A stretch of 64,000 nucleotides of DNA from Paratinospora sagittata. Its lineage: Eukaryota; Streptophyta; Magnoliopsida; Ranunculales; Menispermaceae. This document shows, one piece after another, positions 1-11,906 of this stretch. How positions within the stretch are numbered: position 1 is the first letter of the stretch; each line of letters opens with the position of its first letter. The position numbers and the translations under genes are program-made. The stretch lies in contig CM069608.1 of NCBI GenBank assembly GCA_035771175.1, forward strand, positions 14,784,019 to 14,848,018, written 5' to 3'. The notes below the pieces were generated by a model. That model was not told the DNA's origin. It was given only the letters and a program-made list of their open reading frames with translations, and searched no databases.

Positions 1-330
1 AATTTATAAACTCAATACATTACACTAGCTGATTACCAGCCGTGGGATCAAAAAATCAATACTGGACAGATGTTGCAATCCAATTCATTCCCTTTGATAC
101 GATTCTGGAAGAGAATAACAAACTGAACTTTCTAAAGAAGTATTCCCAACGGTAGTCTGATTCTCTGTCAATTCTATTATGTCAAACAGAACATGGCCAC
201 CTGGATCTTGTAAATGACATGGCTCACGTGTCGTTAAATGAGTTGTCTTGACATGAAATGATTCTAACCATTCCATCCATTTCGACTCTCCACATGTTCC
301 ATATATATTTTGAATTTTAAATTAGAAGTA
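1..330. other. Unassigned flank left of element B
   Basis: This stretch shows no homology to the other LTR copies in the window. A 63-codon frame on the minus strand (85-276) looks protein-like in composition, but I do not recognise it and it has no flanking exon signals. It may be the true left neighbour of a truncated LTR, or a variant U3. Similarity to the family LTR fades in over about 320-370. Confidence 0.3.
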
Positions 331-1376
331 ATTATATCTTTTTAAATTAAATTTTTTTATTTATTTATCATTATGTCTATTATTCACTAACGCTATATTA
401 TTGTGTATAATATTCATACATATCATACTCATGCCTTAATATTTCGAGTTTACGTATTACACTGTTATTACGTCGGATTAGTAGTCAATTTGACTAAACC
501 AGACTTAGTCTTGTCCTCAGTAACTTTAAATAGTGAACGAGAGACAACTTGCTGCTTTAGAAGACTTGATATTTAAGCGGGACATTTTGTTCCCACCTCT
601 CGACCTGGGAACTGGTCTTGTTGGTGCCATTAAAAGTTGTCTGCTTATACTAGACATTCTAACAATGCACGTGGTGATGCTAACCCTGATAAACATCACC
701 AGACGCTGCCAAATCATGTCTAATGTAAGTAAAAATTGGATCCACACATGTACAATCATCATACATAAAATAAGAACCACCTAGGAACGTAAGTGGTCTG
801 TGATCTATAAATTATTTATTGGTGCAATTGTGCCCACTATTATTGATGTTTGTCCTAGAAATGGACGTACAATGTGAACCCAGGTTAACTGGAGATGGAT
901 ATTTGTACGTGAACCTAGGGCGATATACGGTCACAAAGTCATTATGAGATGATGTTGTGTATACTTACCTGTTAAGCTATGTTGCACTGTTTATGATGCT
1001 GTATTGTGTATATTTAATTTATAATTATGATGTTTTCTTTATTAATTCTCATATTCACGAACTATTTTATCCACTGGGCAATAGCTCATCCCGTTGCTAA
1101 CCATTTTACTTGAGTCTAGAGTGGATTGGGCGGAGGTGTTTTGGGCCCTCATTTTGTACTCCCTTACTTATTTGTTTAATTAGTCAGGAAAATTTTTTGG
1201 AGGATGTTCCCTACAGTTCCAAACCGCCTACATTCTGTACAAAATACATTTTGAAATTAATAAAAATAGACTTTCACTTGAATTGTGTACCTGCGCCCTC
1301 GATAACTGTTATAATGCATTCGCGCCCCGCCTGTGAGTATTCCGTCGGTTTAGGTGCGTCCGGGCAGGGTGTGACA
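331..1376 (+). repeat. Partial 5' LTR of element B
   Basis: The block shares long stretches with the 5' LTR of N1, for example the segment around 500-620 and the 3' end 1325-1376 (GCGCCCCGCC, then GGTGTGACA). It ends in CA at 1376, directly before the primer site. The U3 start, the upstream minisatellite and the TATA region of other copies are not present, so the LTR is truncated on the left. A TA dinucleotide run lies at 1440-1456, just inside the internal region. Confidence 0.75.
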
Positions 1377-1381
1377 TTTAA

Positions 1382-1393
1382 TAGTATCAGAGC
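1382..1393 (+). other. Primer binding site of element B (initiator Met tRNA)
   Basis: TAGTATCAGAGC lies six bases after the LTR end and differs by one base (G to A) from TGGTATCAGAGC. The latter is the complement of the 3' end of plant initiator methionine tRNA, the usual primer for gypsy and copia reverse transcription. In N1 the site is perfect. Confidence 0.85.
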
Positions 1394-1610
1394 AAAAGGT
1401 TCACGGCCCGCCCAAAGCCACCACTTAGGAGAAACAAAAATATATATATATATATAATTTGTTGCTAATTAGAAATTTAGATGAAATGCTGGCAAAAACA
1501 TCAAGAGAAAAGTAGAAAATATTGTCCAACGAGCAAAAACATAAATCTTAAAAATTTTAGTAATGCATTTTTATGCATTTTACAAGTTTTATATTCTTTT
1601 CAGTAAGAAA

Positions 1611-3202
1611 ATGGTCACTAGTGAATGAACGACTTCCAACAGTCGGGAACAAGTTTCCACAAGACTAACGGACCTTCACAATCGGCAGGTTGTTTTAATG
1701 AGGAATATAGACATGAAAAATCTTCGCTTACGCCTACTCATTTACAACAAGCTCGCGAAGCTAGGGTGGTTAAACATAACTAATGTTGAGGGTTATGTCT
1801 CCCTTAACTTGGTCAGGTTGTTTTATGACAACATGAGTATTGCGAGACTCCAGGAGGACGGAAACAACCTTATCTTGGAGACACAGGTCAGGGGAGTGAC
1901 AATTTCTGTCAACGTTGAAGCCATTTCTCGACTAATGGAAATCCCCATAGGAGCCAAGATCATAGATCCACATGAATCCCAAGCCGTTGTGGAGATTACA
2001 AAATCAAAAGAACAACTATTCACCTCCCTCACTCTGAAGGCATACACTGACAAGAAATACATACGCCTGCCTCATAAATACACTCCAAAGACCAAACCTT
2101 GCAGGCCTTGGGAAGATTGTGGCCGATAATATCCTCCCCGAAGTGGTGAGTAAGAGCTTGATGACAAGGGCTCATCTCCTTATCTTATATTGCCTAGACA
2201 AGGGAATTTTTGTCTCACTACTTCACATCATCATTAAACAAATGGCTAGAGTAACCCAAAACCCTACCCAAAAGAAACACCTCGACTATGGAGCTTTAAT
2301 CATGAAATTGCTAGTCGAGGCAAACCTCAAAACCTTTGATGAATCCTCCATATCGATTATAAAAATGGTTTCACTGGCCTCCTACTCCAAAACCTTCAAC
2401 TTAAAAGGAGGGGTGACCGATGAAGAGTTATTTGGCACACTTCAGAGGAAAGCAGCGACAGGGCTAGTGATGACACAGTCGGTAGTCGACGCAAGATTCC
2501 TACCAAAGGAGCGCCAAATAAAGAAGCAAGACAGAGGACTGAGAGAGACCCAGACTCAAACAATGAACAACCTAATCAACAATGGGTCACGGAAGATGAA
2601 ATCTTTGAAAACCAAAAATGAAATTTTGACCAACCCAAGACAGATCTAGACGGACAGGGAGTTCCGATAAATCCACCTTTTGACCCAAGGGAATATGACG
2701 CCTCAAGGGATTGCGACTTGGGAAATACCCTTTCAACCACCACAAAATTGGGTTGCACCAAACTTTGAAAAACAGAATATCCTGATGAGTTTATTTTTTC
2801 GAGACTTTCCGACTTAAGCAAATCCAACCTTCCAAGAAGTTCCAGTTAGGGAAACCTCTTATAGGCTAACTCCAGAAGGTTCCCCACAAACGTAAAGACT
2901 TGCCTATCAAACCAACTACCCCCCACCAATGGGTCAGCCAACCAGCCAATAATTTCTAATAATGCCCACAGCTTACCTTCCGTCAAAGGGACAACCAGCC
3001 TACCTTCCCCCGAGGGGACAGCCAGCTAACCAGGATGATCCATTACAATATGTCATGTTTTGTTGAAATGCGTGATGGGTTTAAAATTATGAACCACAAA
3101 ATACAAGTCGTAGAAGAACAGTAGAATGCCTCTCAGCCTTCTTCTAGTGGTCACTCCGCGACTAGTAGGAGAACCAGGTGGAATAGTAGGCAAGGAAATT
3201 AG
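1611..3202 (+). pseudogene. ORF-X of element B (plant transposon-protein-like)
   Basis: This is an extra open frame between primer site and gag, in sense orientation. The ATG at 1611 follows TTTTCAG, and codon 6 is a stop. The frame then stays open through 2129, where a shift passes into 2119-2649. Visible conserved pieces are GWLNITNVEGYVS, ETQVRGVTISVNVEAISRLM, EIPIGAKIIDPHE, ILYCLDKG and GALIMKLLVEANL, shared with the copies at 23086, 30582 and 50250. The order (helical N-part, 'VRG...I..L..IP', then RAHLLILYCL) resembles the Pfam domain I know as putative plant transposon protein (Transposase_32, PF20167). A proline/glutamine-rich part and an Arg/Ser-rich tail follow to the stop near 3202. 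The function of this protein is unknown, and this copy is heavily decayed. Confidence 0.7.
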
Positions 3203-3984
3203 AAAAATATTTATTGGCATTGTAATTTTTTTTTATTATGAATGAAATGTTTTTGTTTGAGACTATGTTTGGTGGGCCGACTTACAACCATTATTTTCTT
3301 TTGTATCACTAACTTTGGAGTGGTATGAGACACAACAAAATTGGTAGATACCAAATAAAACTTTGGAAGTAAGAAAACCCACGACCTTGTGTGGAAAACA
3401 TCTGGGAAAGTTGAATCACTAAGACTATTACTAAGTTTACACGGTATGGGACGAGTAAACTTGAACGATACTATTAGTGAACTCCTCTCCAACCGATGTT
3501 TTTAAAGATTGTGTTCATACAACTTAACTTGGTTGTACCCCTTATTACCAAATTCATGTGGTTTGAGACACATAAATTTGGATAATATTCAAAAAGGCTA
3601 AGAAAAAGAGTTTGAACACATAAGAATGCGATAAAACGCTAGACTAGGGCATTTGCTGAGATTAGTTTTAGAATTTCTTTGACTCGTATGGATTTTTGAA
3701 AAAGGTAAGTATGTTCATAAGACCAGAAACAAAATATTTGAAATACTTTCAAGACTTTATACTTGTTATACAAACAATCCAACCTTTTTTTATCCCTTGG
3801 CCAAACATACGAGGCACATGAGATTCTTTGATTCCTCACCAAAACCTTATACCATACCTAGAAAAATAGGTGCTTTTTATATTTGCAGAACTCTCGAACT
3901 TATGAATTGCTGATAATATATATCACTATACTTGGCTACATTTCCTAAAGAGGAGTTTTATTTTTCTCCTTGCCAGTGAGAAAA
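3203..3984 (+). other. Conserved ORF-X to gag spacer of element B
   Basis: About 780 bases without a usable frame separate ORF-X from gag. The same spacer recurs at 22316-23085, 32163-32946 and 49472-50249. It holds three imperfect repeats of roughly 50 bases built on GGTATGRGACAC (around 3305-3350, 3415-3480 and 3545-3590) and ends in a pyrimidine-rich run with TTGCCAG (3970-3976), like a 3' splice site, nine bases before the gag start position. Confidence 0.6.
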
Positions 3985-4006
3985 ATTCAAACCAGAAAAA
4001 GAGGAA

Positions 4007-6137
4007 TGTCACGACGCCCCTCACATAGGATGACGTTATGACTGACACAGTGTACTATACACTGTACAATCCCCGTATACAGTGTACATTACACTGTTAA
4101 TCTCAGCTTAAATACACAATTTTCAAAAATTTTGGTATCATATCCCCATAAAATGGATATTTCACAAATTTTCCTGATAAACCACAAATGCAAACTCACA
4201 ATAATAATTTATTCGAATCACATCCATCTAATCATTTCATCAACTACTTCATCATGCATTCATTCTCAAAACTATATACATCATTCCATATCAATATCAT
4301 ACAAACAACTCATAACCAAATATACCAGCCATTATCCACATTATCACCCCACTCATCTAAGTGATAATATATATATATTACATGGCACTTATATATATCA
4401 AAATAAAACAAGTTTAAACCATTCCCTCTATACATACATACACAAAAAGAGACGATCCTGAAGAGTTTCTACCCTTCTCGTGCTTTGCCCTTGCCTTTGG
4501 AATCTTTACCTGAAATATTGGAGGAAATGGGCTGAGCAACAACAAGCTCAGTGAGTAAGTTCCATTCTATGGAATTCATATGCATTTAATAAACATGTTG
4601 ATGAAATCAAAATCAAATACATTAAGATTCAAGTGCAAAAATAACAATACATATATGCATAACATAGCTTGAAGCTTCCATGCAAGATTTTTCAAACCAT
4701 TTTCACTTTCCCATTGAAAGTCATATCCATCTCTCTCCTTATAAGTATAGAGCGAGACTCACCTCTTGTTCGGCCCAAACAAGGGTAGCCTAACTGTCCT
4801 CTCATACTCATTTTCATCACAATCAATTCCAAGACAGCCACTAAGCCCATGAGCTTCTCTCAAGACTACTCAATATTACTCATGCGGGACTTATTCTTGG
4901 AATGACTCATGTTCTAACATGTTCTTACATGTTAGGCATGCTTCGTTTTTGAAATGTTTTTCATGAATTCAAACAATGCAATTCATATACTATTCCATTT
5001 ATACATGTTTATCATTAAAACAATTCATAGCTACAATGTCATACAAAGTAACCAAGAATTGGAGCAATACTCATAGTGATTTGTTATAAACTAATTCAAT
5101 TTCCAATTAACCATTGTCACCATTGTAATTCACTTGCATTCTTAACATTTCAGCACCAATGTTCACAATGTCCAGCATCAATGTTTCCATTTCAACCATT
5201 CACCAACATCTTTGTACAATCTCAGCACATACAACTCATTTCGGATTCCTTTTCCAGTTGATCAATACTTAATTTTAGATTCCAACTTCTGCAATTATGC
5301 AATTCAAACTACATTTAATCAGTTTCATCTAACACACACAATTAAGCTCACTTAAAACACCATTAATGGAGCTTCAAACCCTCAGTTGTTTCAACAGCTG
5401 AGGTGGAACCGTTTCACCATTACAATACCTCATTCAACACTCAATTCAAACCCAAATCACTTGCTAATCAATAAGCAAACACTCACCAGTCAATAGCCCT
5501 TCGAAATCACTAAAATCCAACACCAAACCCTCATTTCCAATCACCTAATCCAGCCATGGAAACTCAATAAAAATCAACTATGCTGAACAACTCATCAAGA
5601 GGAACTCAAATCTAGAATTTTCAACTCAAAATACTAAACTTTTACCTTTGATTCGAGCTTCCAAGCCTTCCTTTTCGTTCCCTTTTCGTTCCTCTGTTAT
5701 TTCTCAAATCCAGCAACTCGAAATGTGCTAAAAATTTGAGACATTTCGTTTACAAACTCGCGCATCGCCTCACAGTCCAAATTATAAAAAAAAACATGCA
5801 GGCCGTGAGAAGCGCACTTCTCCCCCCTTAGGGAGTGCGCTTATCTGAACATTCGAAAATCACCCTCTCTGTTTTGGTCACAGGAGCGGGCTTCTCTCCC
5901 TAAGAAGCGTGCTTCTTGCATTCAAAAATTAACATTTTCATTTTCTAAGGGCTTCTCATGATACCACTAACATGCAATGGTAACAAACACTTATAATTCA
6001 CTCAATTATGTTATTTTAAGGCAAATACACACAAATACACTAATGGAAGACCATTTTACTCGTATACGCATATAAATACGTCTGACAATATGTATAAGTC
6101 AACGATTATGTTTGACTCGAATGTACAGGGCATTAGA
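4007..6137 (-). repeat. 3' LTR of element A (2131 bp)
   Basis: The boundary on the U3 side is read from the short 5' copy, which ends TTACA at 9594; here it is mutated to TTAGA at 6137. Bases 5300-6137 are repeated at 8775-9594. The U3 part carries GC-rich near-palindromic boxes around 5800-5920 (such as GGGAGTGCGCTT and GAGAAGCGCACTTCTCCC). The rest is AT-rich. Small open frames such as 4132-4461 and 5076-5261 have no protein features and I do not call them. Confidence 0.85.
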
Positions 6138-6152
6138 ATCTCTCCAACTTAA
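6138..6152 (-). other. Polypurine tract of element A
   Basis: Read on the minus strand, TTAAGTTGGAGAGAT sits directly before the U3 start of the 3' LTR, the position of the plus-strand primer. It is weaker in purines than the T-family tract. Confidence 0.55.
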
Positions 6153-6195
6153 GGAATTTCGTCCTCGAAATTAAATAGGTAATGAGGAACAAACC

Positions 6196-8762
6196 TCAAG
6201 TGGTAAACAAATTAGGAAATGTCTCCTTTATTTGGTCCTCGCGTTCCCAAGTCTACTCCTCATTGTCATGAAATTGCCATTTGACTCTGACGAAAGGAAT
6301 TTCTTTATTTTTCAACTTCTGAATCTTCCTGTTAAGAATCTCAATAGACTTTTCTTCATAAGTAGCATCCTCCCCAACTTGTAATAGTGTTACATCTAAA
6401 ATATGTGTCGGGTCTGTGTGGCATTTCCTTAACATAGAAACATGGCATACATTATGAACGCCGACTAACTGAGGAGGCAGAGCAAGTCTGTAAGCTAGCG
6501 AACCAATCATTTCTAAGACCTCAAACGGTCCAACAAAATGAGGAGCTAATTTCCCTTTCACCCCAAACCGCATTTGACCTTTTCGTGGCGAGACCTTAAG
6601 CAATACCAGGTCACCCACTGCAAATTCTAAAGGTCTATGTCGGTTATCAAAATAACTCTTTTGTCGATCCTGTGTAGCTTTCAATCTCTGCCTAATTTGC
6701 TTGATTTGTTCAGTGTGATCAACAACAACCTTCGGCCCCAATAACTGTGATTCTCCCATTTCATACCAACAAGTTGGAGATCTACACGGCTTACCATACA
6801 AGGCCTCATAAGGTGCCATACCTATACTGGCATGATAGCTGTTGTTATAAGCAAATTCACACAATGGAAAACTTTCACTCCAAGTCCCACCAAACTCTAA
6901 TGTAGAAGATCTGAGCATATCTACCAACATCTGAATCACTCTCTCAGTCTGACCATCAGTCTGAGGATGAAACGTTGTACTAAGACGAAGATGAGTACCA
7001 AATCTAGTCTGCATGGCCTGCCAAAAACTCAATGTAAAACGCGGATCTCTATCCGACACAATAGAAACAGGTACCCCATGTAATCTCACAATCTCCCGAA
7101 CATACAATCTGCTCAATCTGTCAACCGAGTCTCTGGTGTTCATCGAAAGAAAGTGCAAAAACTTAGTCAATCTATCAACAATCACCCCGATGGTGTCATA
7201 CCTACCCTGAGATCTGGGCAGCCCTGTGATAAAGTGCATAGTAATATGCTCCCATTTCCATTTTGGAATGAATAATGGTTGCATTTGGCCCCTGACCTCT
7301 GGTGTTCAACTTTTACTTGTTGACACACTTTACATTTCTGCACATACTTAGCTATACTTTTCTTCATCCCATGCCACAAAATAGTTTTTTTTTTCATATC
7401 ATGATACATTTTAGTAGACCCTGAGTGAATAATATACTGAGATCTGTATGTTTTCTGTAACAAATCTGCCCTCAATTCTCTATCTGAGGGTACCCATAAT
7501 CTCCCATGATAACGCAAGACACCATATGGACCTCGCTGCCACTCAACTCTGTCAGCACTATCTGCCCAAGTATCATACATACCAAGATCAGGACCATGCT
7601 GCTGTAGATCCTTAATCCTTTGAATATGAGAATCTGTCAACTGAATATGCATCTGAGCACAAATATCAATGAGTGGAGCCATAGAGAGGACACTCATCAT
7701 AGTCACTCTCTCCAATGGGCCATCTGACATGCTACCACACCTATTTCAACATGTTTCCTACTCAATGCATCAGCTACTACGTTGGCTTTTCCAGGATGAT
7801 ACTCCAGAGTGAAGTCATAATCCTTTAGGAATTCCAACCATCTACGTTGTCTCATATTCAGTTCTTTCTGGTCAAACATATATTTCAAACTCTTGTGGTC
7901 TGAATACAATGTGAACCCTTCCCCATAGAGGTAATGCCTCCACAACTTCAATGCAAAAACTACTGCTGCCAATTCCAAATCATGGACAGGGTAGTTTTTC
8001 TCATGCACCTTCAACTGTCTAGATGCATAAGCAATCATCCTACCCTCCTGCATCAATACACAGCCCAAACCTGAATGTGATGCAACAGTGTAAATCACTA
8101 ATTTTTTTTTAGGTTCTGGGAGCACTAAAACTAGAACATAACTTAGCTTTTTCTTCAATTCAGTGAAAACATCCACACATGTTGGAGCCCACACATATGG
8201 CACGTTTTTCTGAGTTAGCCTAGTAAGTGGAGTCGCCAATTTGGAAAATCCCTCCACAAACCTTCTGTAATAACCAACCAGACCTAGAAAACTGTGAATC
8301 TCTGTCACTGTGGTTGGTCTTGGCCAATTTATAATTGCCTCGACCTTAGCAGAATCAACAAATATACCGTCTGTACTAACCACATGACCTAAAACTTTCA
8401 CCTCATTTATCCAAAATTCACATTTACTGAACTTAGCATACAACTGATGCTCTCTCAGTGTCTGCAAGGCGATTCAGAGGTGTTGCTCATGTTTTTCCTG
8501 AGTCTTGGAATAAATGTGAATATCATCTATGAACACAATGATAAACTGGTCCAGATATGGTTTAAATACCCTCTGCATCAAATTCATAAACATGGCTGGT
8601 GCATTAGTTAGTCCAAAGGACATCACAAGAAATTCATAGTGACCATATCTTGTTCTGAACGCAGTCTTTGGTATATTCTCTTCCCGAATTCTCAGTTGAT
8701 GATACCCAAATCGCAAGTCGATCTTAGAAAAGAATTTTGCACTAGTCAACTAATCAAACAAG
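6196..8762 (-). pseudogene. pol: pol of element A (RT C-half, RNase H, integrase, chromodomain-like)
   Basis: On the minus strand the RT begins within [16 protein letters not shown] and holds the catalytic box FIDDIHIYS (about 8515-8545). RNase H follows ([31 protein letters not shown]) and then the integrase zinc-binding part with CQQVKVEHQR near 7300. The integrase core shows VIVDRLTK, SDRDPRF and QTDGQTERVIQ, but the first catalytic Asp expected in 'MDF' is His (MHFI). GPF-type and chromodomain-like parts (EILNRKIQKLKNKEIPFVRVKW) end at 6196 after an in-frame TAG at 6253-6255. Frameshifts lie near 8470, 7715 and 7230. The 5' part of the gene is deleted. Confidence 0.88.
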
Positions 8763-9594
8763 TTAAGCTCACTTCAGACTACATTTAATCAGTTTCATCT
8801 AACTAACACAATTAAGCTCACTTAAAACACCATTAATGGAGCTTCAAACCCTCAGCTGTTTCAAAAGATGAGGTGGAACCGTTTCACCTTTAAAATACCT
8901 CATTTAATACTCAATTCAAACCCAAATCACTTGCTAATCAATAAGCAAACACTTGCCATTCAATAACCCTTTAAAATAACTAAAATCCAGCACCAAACCC
9001 TCATTTCCAATCACTTAATCCAGCTATGGAAATTCAATAAAAATCAACTATGTTGAACAAGTCATCAAGAGGAAGTCAAATCCAGAATTTTCAACTCAAA
9101 ATACTAAACTTTTACCTTTGATTCGAGCTTCCAAGCCTTCCTTTTCCTTCCATTTTCGTTCCTCTGTTCTTTCACAATTCCAGCAACTCGAAATGTGCTG
9201 AAAATTCGAGACATTTCATTTAAAAATTTGCGCAATGCCTCACCGTCCAAATAAAAAAAAAAACATGTAGGCAGCTATGAGTGCGCTTCTCCCCCTAGGG
9301 AACGCACTTCTCTGAACATCCGAAAATCACTCTCTCTGTTTTGGTCACAGGAGCACGCTTCTCTCCCTAAGGAGCGCGCTCCTTGCATTCAAAAATTAAA
9401 ATTTTCATTTTCTAAAGGCTTCTCATGATACCACTAACATGCAATGGCACCAAACACTTATAATTCACTCAATTATGCTATTTTAAGGCAAATACACTAA
9501 CTGAAGACCATTTTACACGTATATGCGTATAAACTCGTCTGATAATACGTATAAGTCAATGATTATGTTTGACTCGAATGTACGAGGCGTTACA
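8763..9594 (-). repeat. Truncated 5' LTR of element A
   Basis: This matches 5300-6137 of the 3' LTR with scattered differences, but lacks about 1.29 kb of the R/U5 side. The junction to RT lies at about 8763-8777 and shows no obvious long homology. The U3 box AAGGAGCGCGCTCCTT (about 9378-9393) is a perfect 16-base palindrome. Confidence 0.85.
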
Positions 9595-10752
9595 AGGAAG
9601 GTTACGCATAGTCCGTCCAACAGAGGAGGCACCTCCTGAGACACAGAATCAGGAACTGCCACGTCCAAGGAAAGAACAGGCCGCACACGACATTGCCACG
9701 ACTTCTGGACAGGCAGTGTCACCTCAACCTACACCCTTCGTCATGCTTCCGGGCATGAAACACTTTTTTTGCCGGATTCATTGAGGTGATGAAAGTGACT
9801 CTACAAACAGCCGTCCGTGAGACTGCGGCCAATCAGGTGATCACTGTCCAGGCACCTCTTTGATCTGGGTCAGAGAGCCAAACTGACTAGATCACGAAAT
9901 ATAAAATGCTACAGCCCCTGACCTTTTCTGGCACCATTGATGCGGATGAAGCTCAGAAATGGCTTGATGAGTCAAAAAAGGCTCTTGAGGCTATGAGAGT
10001 CGACGAGGGTCGAAAAATTTCACTAGCCTCCTACCAACTTGTTGGTGGAGCTAACTCATGGTAGAAAATTGTGAAGGAAGACCCAAGGGTCAATGTAACA
10101 GACATGACTTGGTTGGAATTCGAGTCACTGTTCATTGATGAGTACTTCCCTGGCGCAGTGAAGAGGCTAAAGCGGCAGGAGTTTGCCAGGCTTTACCAGG
10201 GCAGCATGACAGTCTGTGAGTATGTTGTTAGGTTCAAGGAACTGTCGATATTCTCTCTCTCCACCATCTCAACAGAGCGGGATAAGGCTGAGAAATTCTA
10301 TAATGGCTTTCGTCCAGACATTCGGCAGGCCGTGTCAATCTTGGAGCTCAAGAATTACAGGGAACTAGTCAATATGGCCATGAACTTTGAGCAAGAGAAA
10401 GCAGAGCAAGAACAGAGAAAAAACAAAGGAAAACAGGTGAAGAATTTTGCCCAATAGGGCACTCAGCAGGGCAACAGGAAGAAGCTCTATCATAATACAA
10501 ACCCAGCCCTCCCAGCCCCCATGCAAAAACAAGAGGCCACTGCGCTGAAACTTTTAACTCTAGCCAACAGGGTTTTTAAAATCAGAATAGAGGAGGCCGG
10601 AATGGTAGAGGCAGTCGCCGAAATGGCAATGGCAGAGGTGGTGACCAACAACACCACAATCAGCATGGCCAACTGAACCAACAACAAACACCTAACCATC
10701 AGAGGTTGACTTGTTACAATTGCGGCCAACAGGGCCACGTAAAAAAATTGTC
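9595..10752 (+). pseudogene. gag: gag of element B, split by element A
   Basis: Gag forms the virus-like particle of the retroelement and packages its RNA. Its first codons lie at 3985-4006, where the start codon reads ATT instead of ATG. The frame resumes at 9595 after element A. The retrotransposon gag core is clear at 10071-10457 (EYFPGAVKRLKRQEFARLYQG, with related text in all copies), preceded by an in-frame TAG at a Trp codon near 10062. A Gly/Arg/Asn-rich stretch leads to a zinc knuckle at 10711-10752 reading CYNCGQQGHVKKLS, in which the last cysteine is replaced by serine. Frameshifts near 9770 and stops near 10455 disable it. Confidence 0.8.
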
Positions 10753-10913
10753 TCTACCTTCCGCAACCGTAGCAGCCAGTTCCCTCAGTCCCAGTCCAAT
10801 TAGCCCCACCTACTACAAACGCCCAGCCCAGACAGAACCACCAAAACCAGGGACAAAGGCAGCAAAGAAGAGCCTACGCTGTGGCTTAGCAACCCCTTCC
10901 AGATGATAATAAT

Positions 10914-11906
10914 GTGGTGGAAGGTTCATTTTCCTTGTTCAATACAATGGTACATGTATTATTTGATTCAGGTTCCATGCATTCTTTTATATCTTCTGCA
11001 TTGGTAGCACAATTAGGCTTGCAACTTGAACCAACCAACTTCACTATCTATGTCTCAACACCAATAGGACCTGGTACTAACATTAACGAGAAATGTTCTA
11101 GATGTGAACTTAGAATGTCATGAAAGATAATACATACAAATTTCCTGGTCATGGACATAAAATACTTTGACATCATTCTCGGCATGAACTGGCTGATGCT
11201 GCTAAATGCTAAGATCGATTGTTTAAAGAAGCAAGTCCAGATAACTTTACCTATCGGAGAAAAAGTCAAGATCTAAGGCACCCGAAACCGGATACATAGC
11301 TCAACTATCTCACTCCTCAAAGTAATACTTCGATCTCTATCGATTAGTGACGACAATGAGCCACCACCACCACACCCTCTCAATGTGCACGACATCAAAG
11401 TCATATCTGAATTTCCTGGTCATGGACATAAAATACTTTGACATCATTCTCGGCATGAACTGGCTGATGCTGCTAAATGCTAAGATCGATTGTTTAAAGA
11501 GCAAGTCCAGATAACTTTACCTATCGGAGAAAAAGTCAAGATCTAAGGCACCCGAAACCGGATACATAGCTCAACTATCTCACTCCTCAAAGTAATACTT
11601 CGATCTCTATCCATTAGTGACGACAATGAGCCACCACCACCATACCCTCTCAATGTGCACGACATCAAAGTCATATCTGAATTTCTAATAGTATTTCTTA
11701 ACGACCTTCCTCGCTTACCCCCGATTTGGGAATTCGACTTCGAGATCAAACTGGTACTGGGAACCGAACCCATCTCAATTCCACCATGGAGAATGTCCAA
11801 CGTTAAGCTGGTTGAGTTGGACAAACAACTGAAGGAATCGGAGAGTATAGGCTTCATCAGAAAAATTTCATCACCCTGGGGCACTCCAGTTCTGTTCATA
11901 TGAAAA
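10914..11906 (+). pseudogene. pol: Protease and start of RT, element B
   Basis: The aspartic protease active site reads LFDSGSMHSFIS (10955-10990); relatives have LFDSGATHSFIS, so the two residues after DSG are changed. The partner motif IILGMNWL follows at about 11170. A 271-bp tandem duplication breaks the linker to RT. The last conserved part, at 11655-11903, is the segment before RT (LPPIWEFDFEI..., then SSPWGTPVLF) and ends in a stop. The remaining RT, RNase H and integrase are absent. Confidence 0.78.
11141..11682 (+). repeat. 271-bp tandem duplication in PR-RT linker
   Basis: Copies 11141-11411 and 11412-11682 differ by only a few bases (one deleted A in an AAGAAG run, and C/G and C/T changes near the end). 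Because 271 is not a multiple of three, the duplication shifts the frame. The near identity means it arose long after element B inserted. Confidence 0.9.

Larger units (their letters stand above)
4007..9594 (-). mobile_element. Element A: internally deleted gypsy element in B
   Basis: This is a reverse-strand LTR retroelement flanked by the target duplication AGGAA (4002-4006 and 9595-9599) and inserted at the gag start of element B. Its plus-strand ends are TGTCACGACG and GCGTTACA. It holds a complete 3' LTR (4007-6137), pol from mid-RT to the chromodomain, and a truncated 5' LTR. Primer site, gag, protease and the front of RT were removed by one deletion that joins RT directly to U3/R sequence. 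Its pol is related to, but clearly distinct from, that of the T family. Confidence 0.88.
331..11906 (+). mobile_element. Element B: truncated Tekay-like gypsy retroelement
   Basis: This is a forward-strand member of the T family. It keeps a left-truncated 5' LTR, a primer site, ORF-X, the spacer, gag, protease and the beginning of reverse transcriptase. It then stops abruptly near 11906 at the motif that reads LFVRKKDG in relatives. Integrase, ORF-Y and a 3' LTR are missing. Element A (4007-9594) is inserted exactly at the start of gag with a 5-bp target duplication, so B is the older of the two. Many in-frame stops and a 271-bp internal duplication show that it is dead. The boundary at 331 is approximate, since homology to the other LTRs is gradual there. 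Confidence 0.8.

Noticed and set aside
85..276. A 63-codon minus-strand host gene exon
   Set aside because: The protein looks plausible but I cannot match it to a family, and no splice or neighbour evidence supports it.
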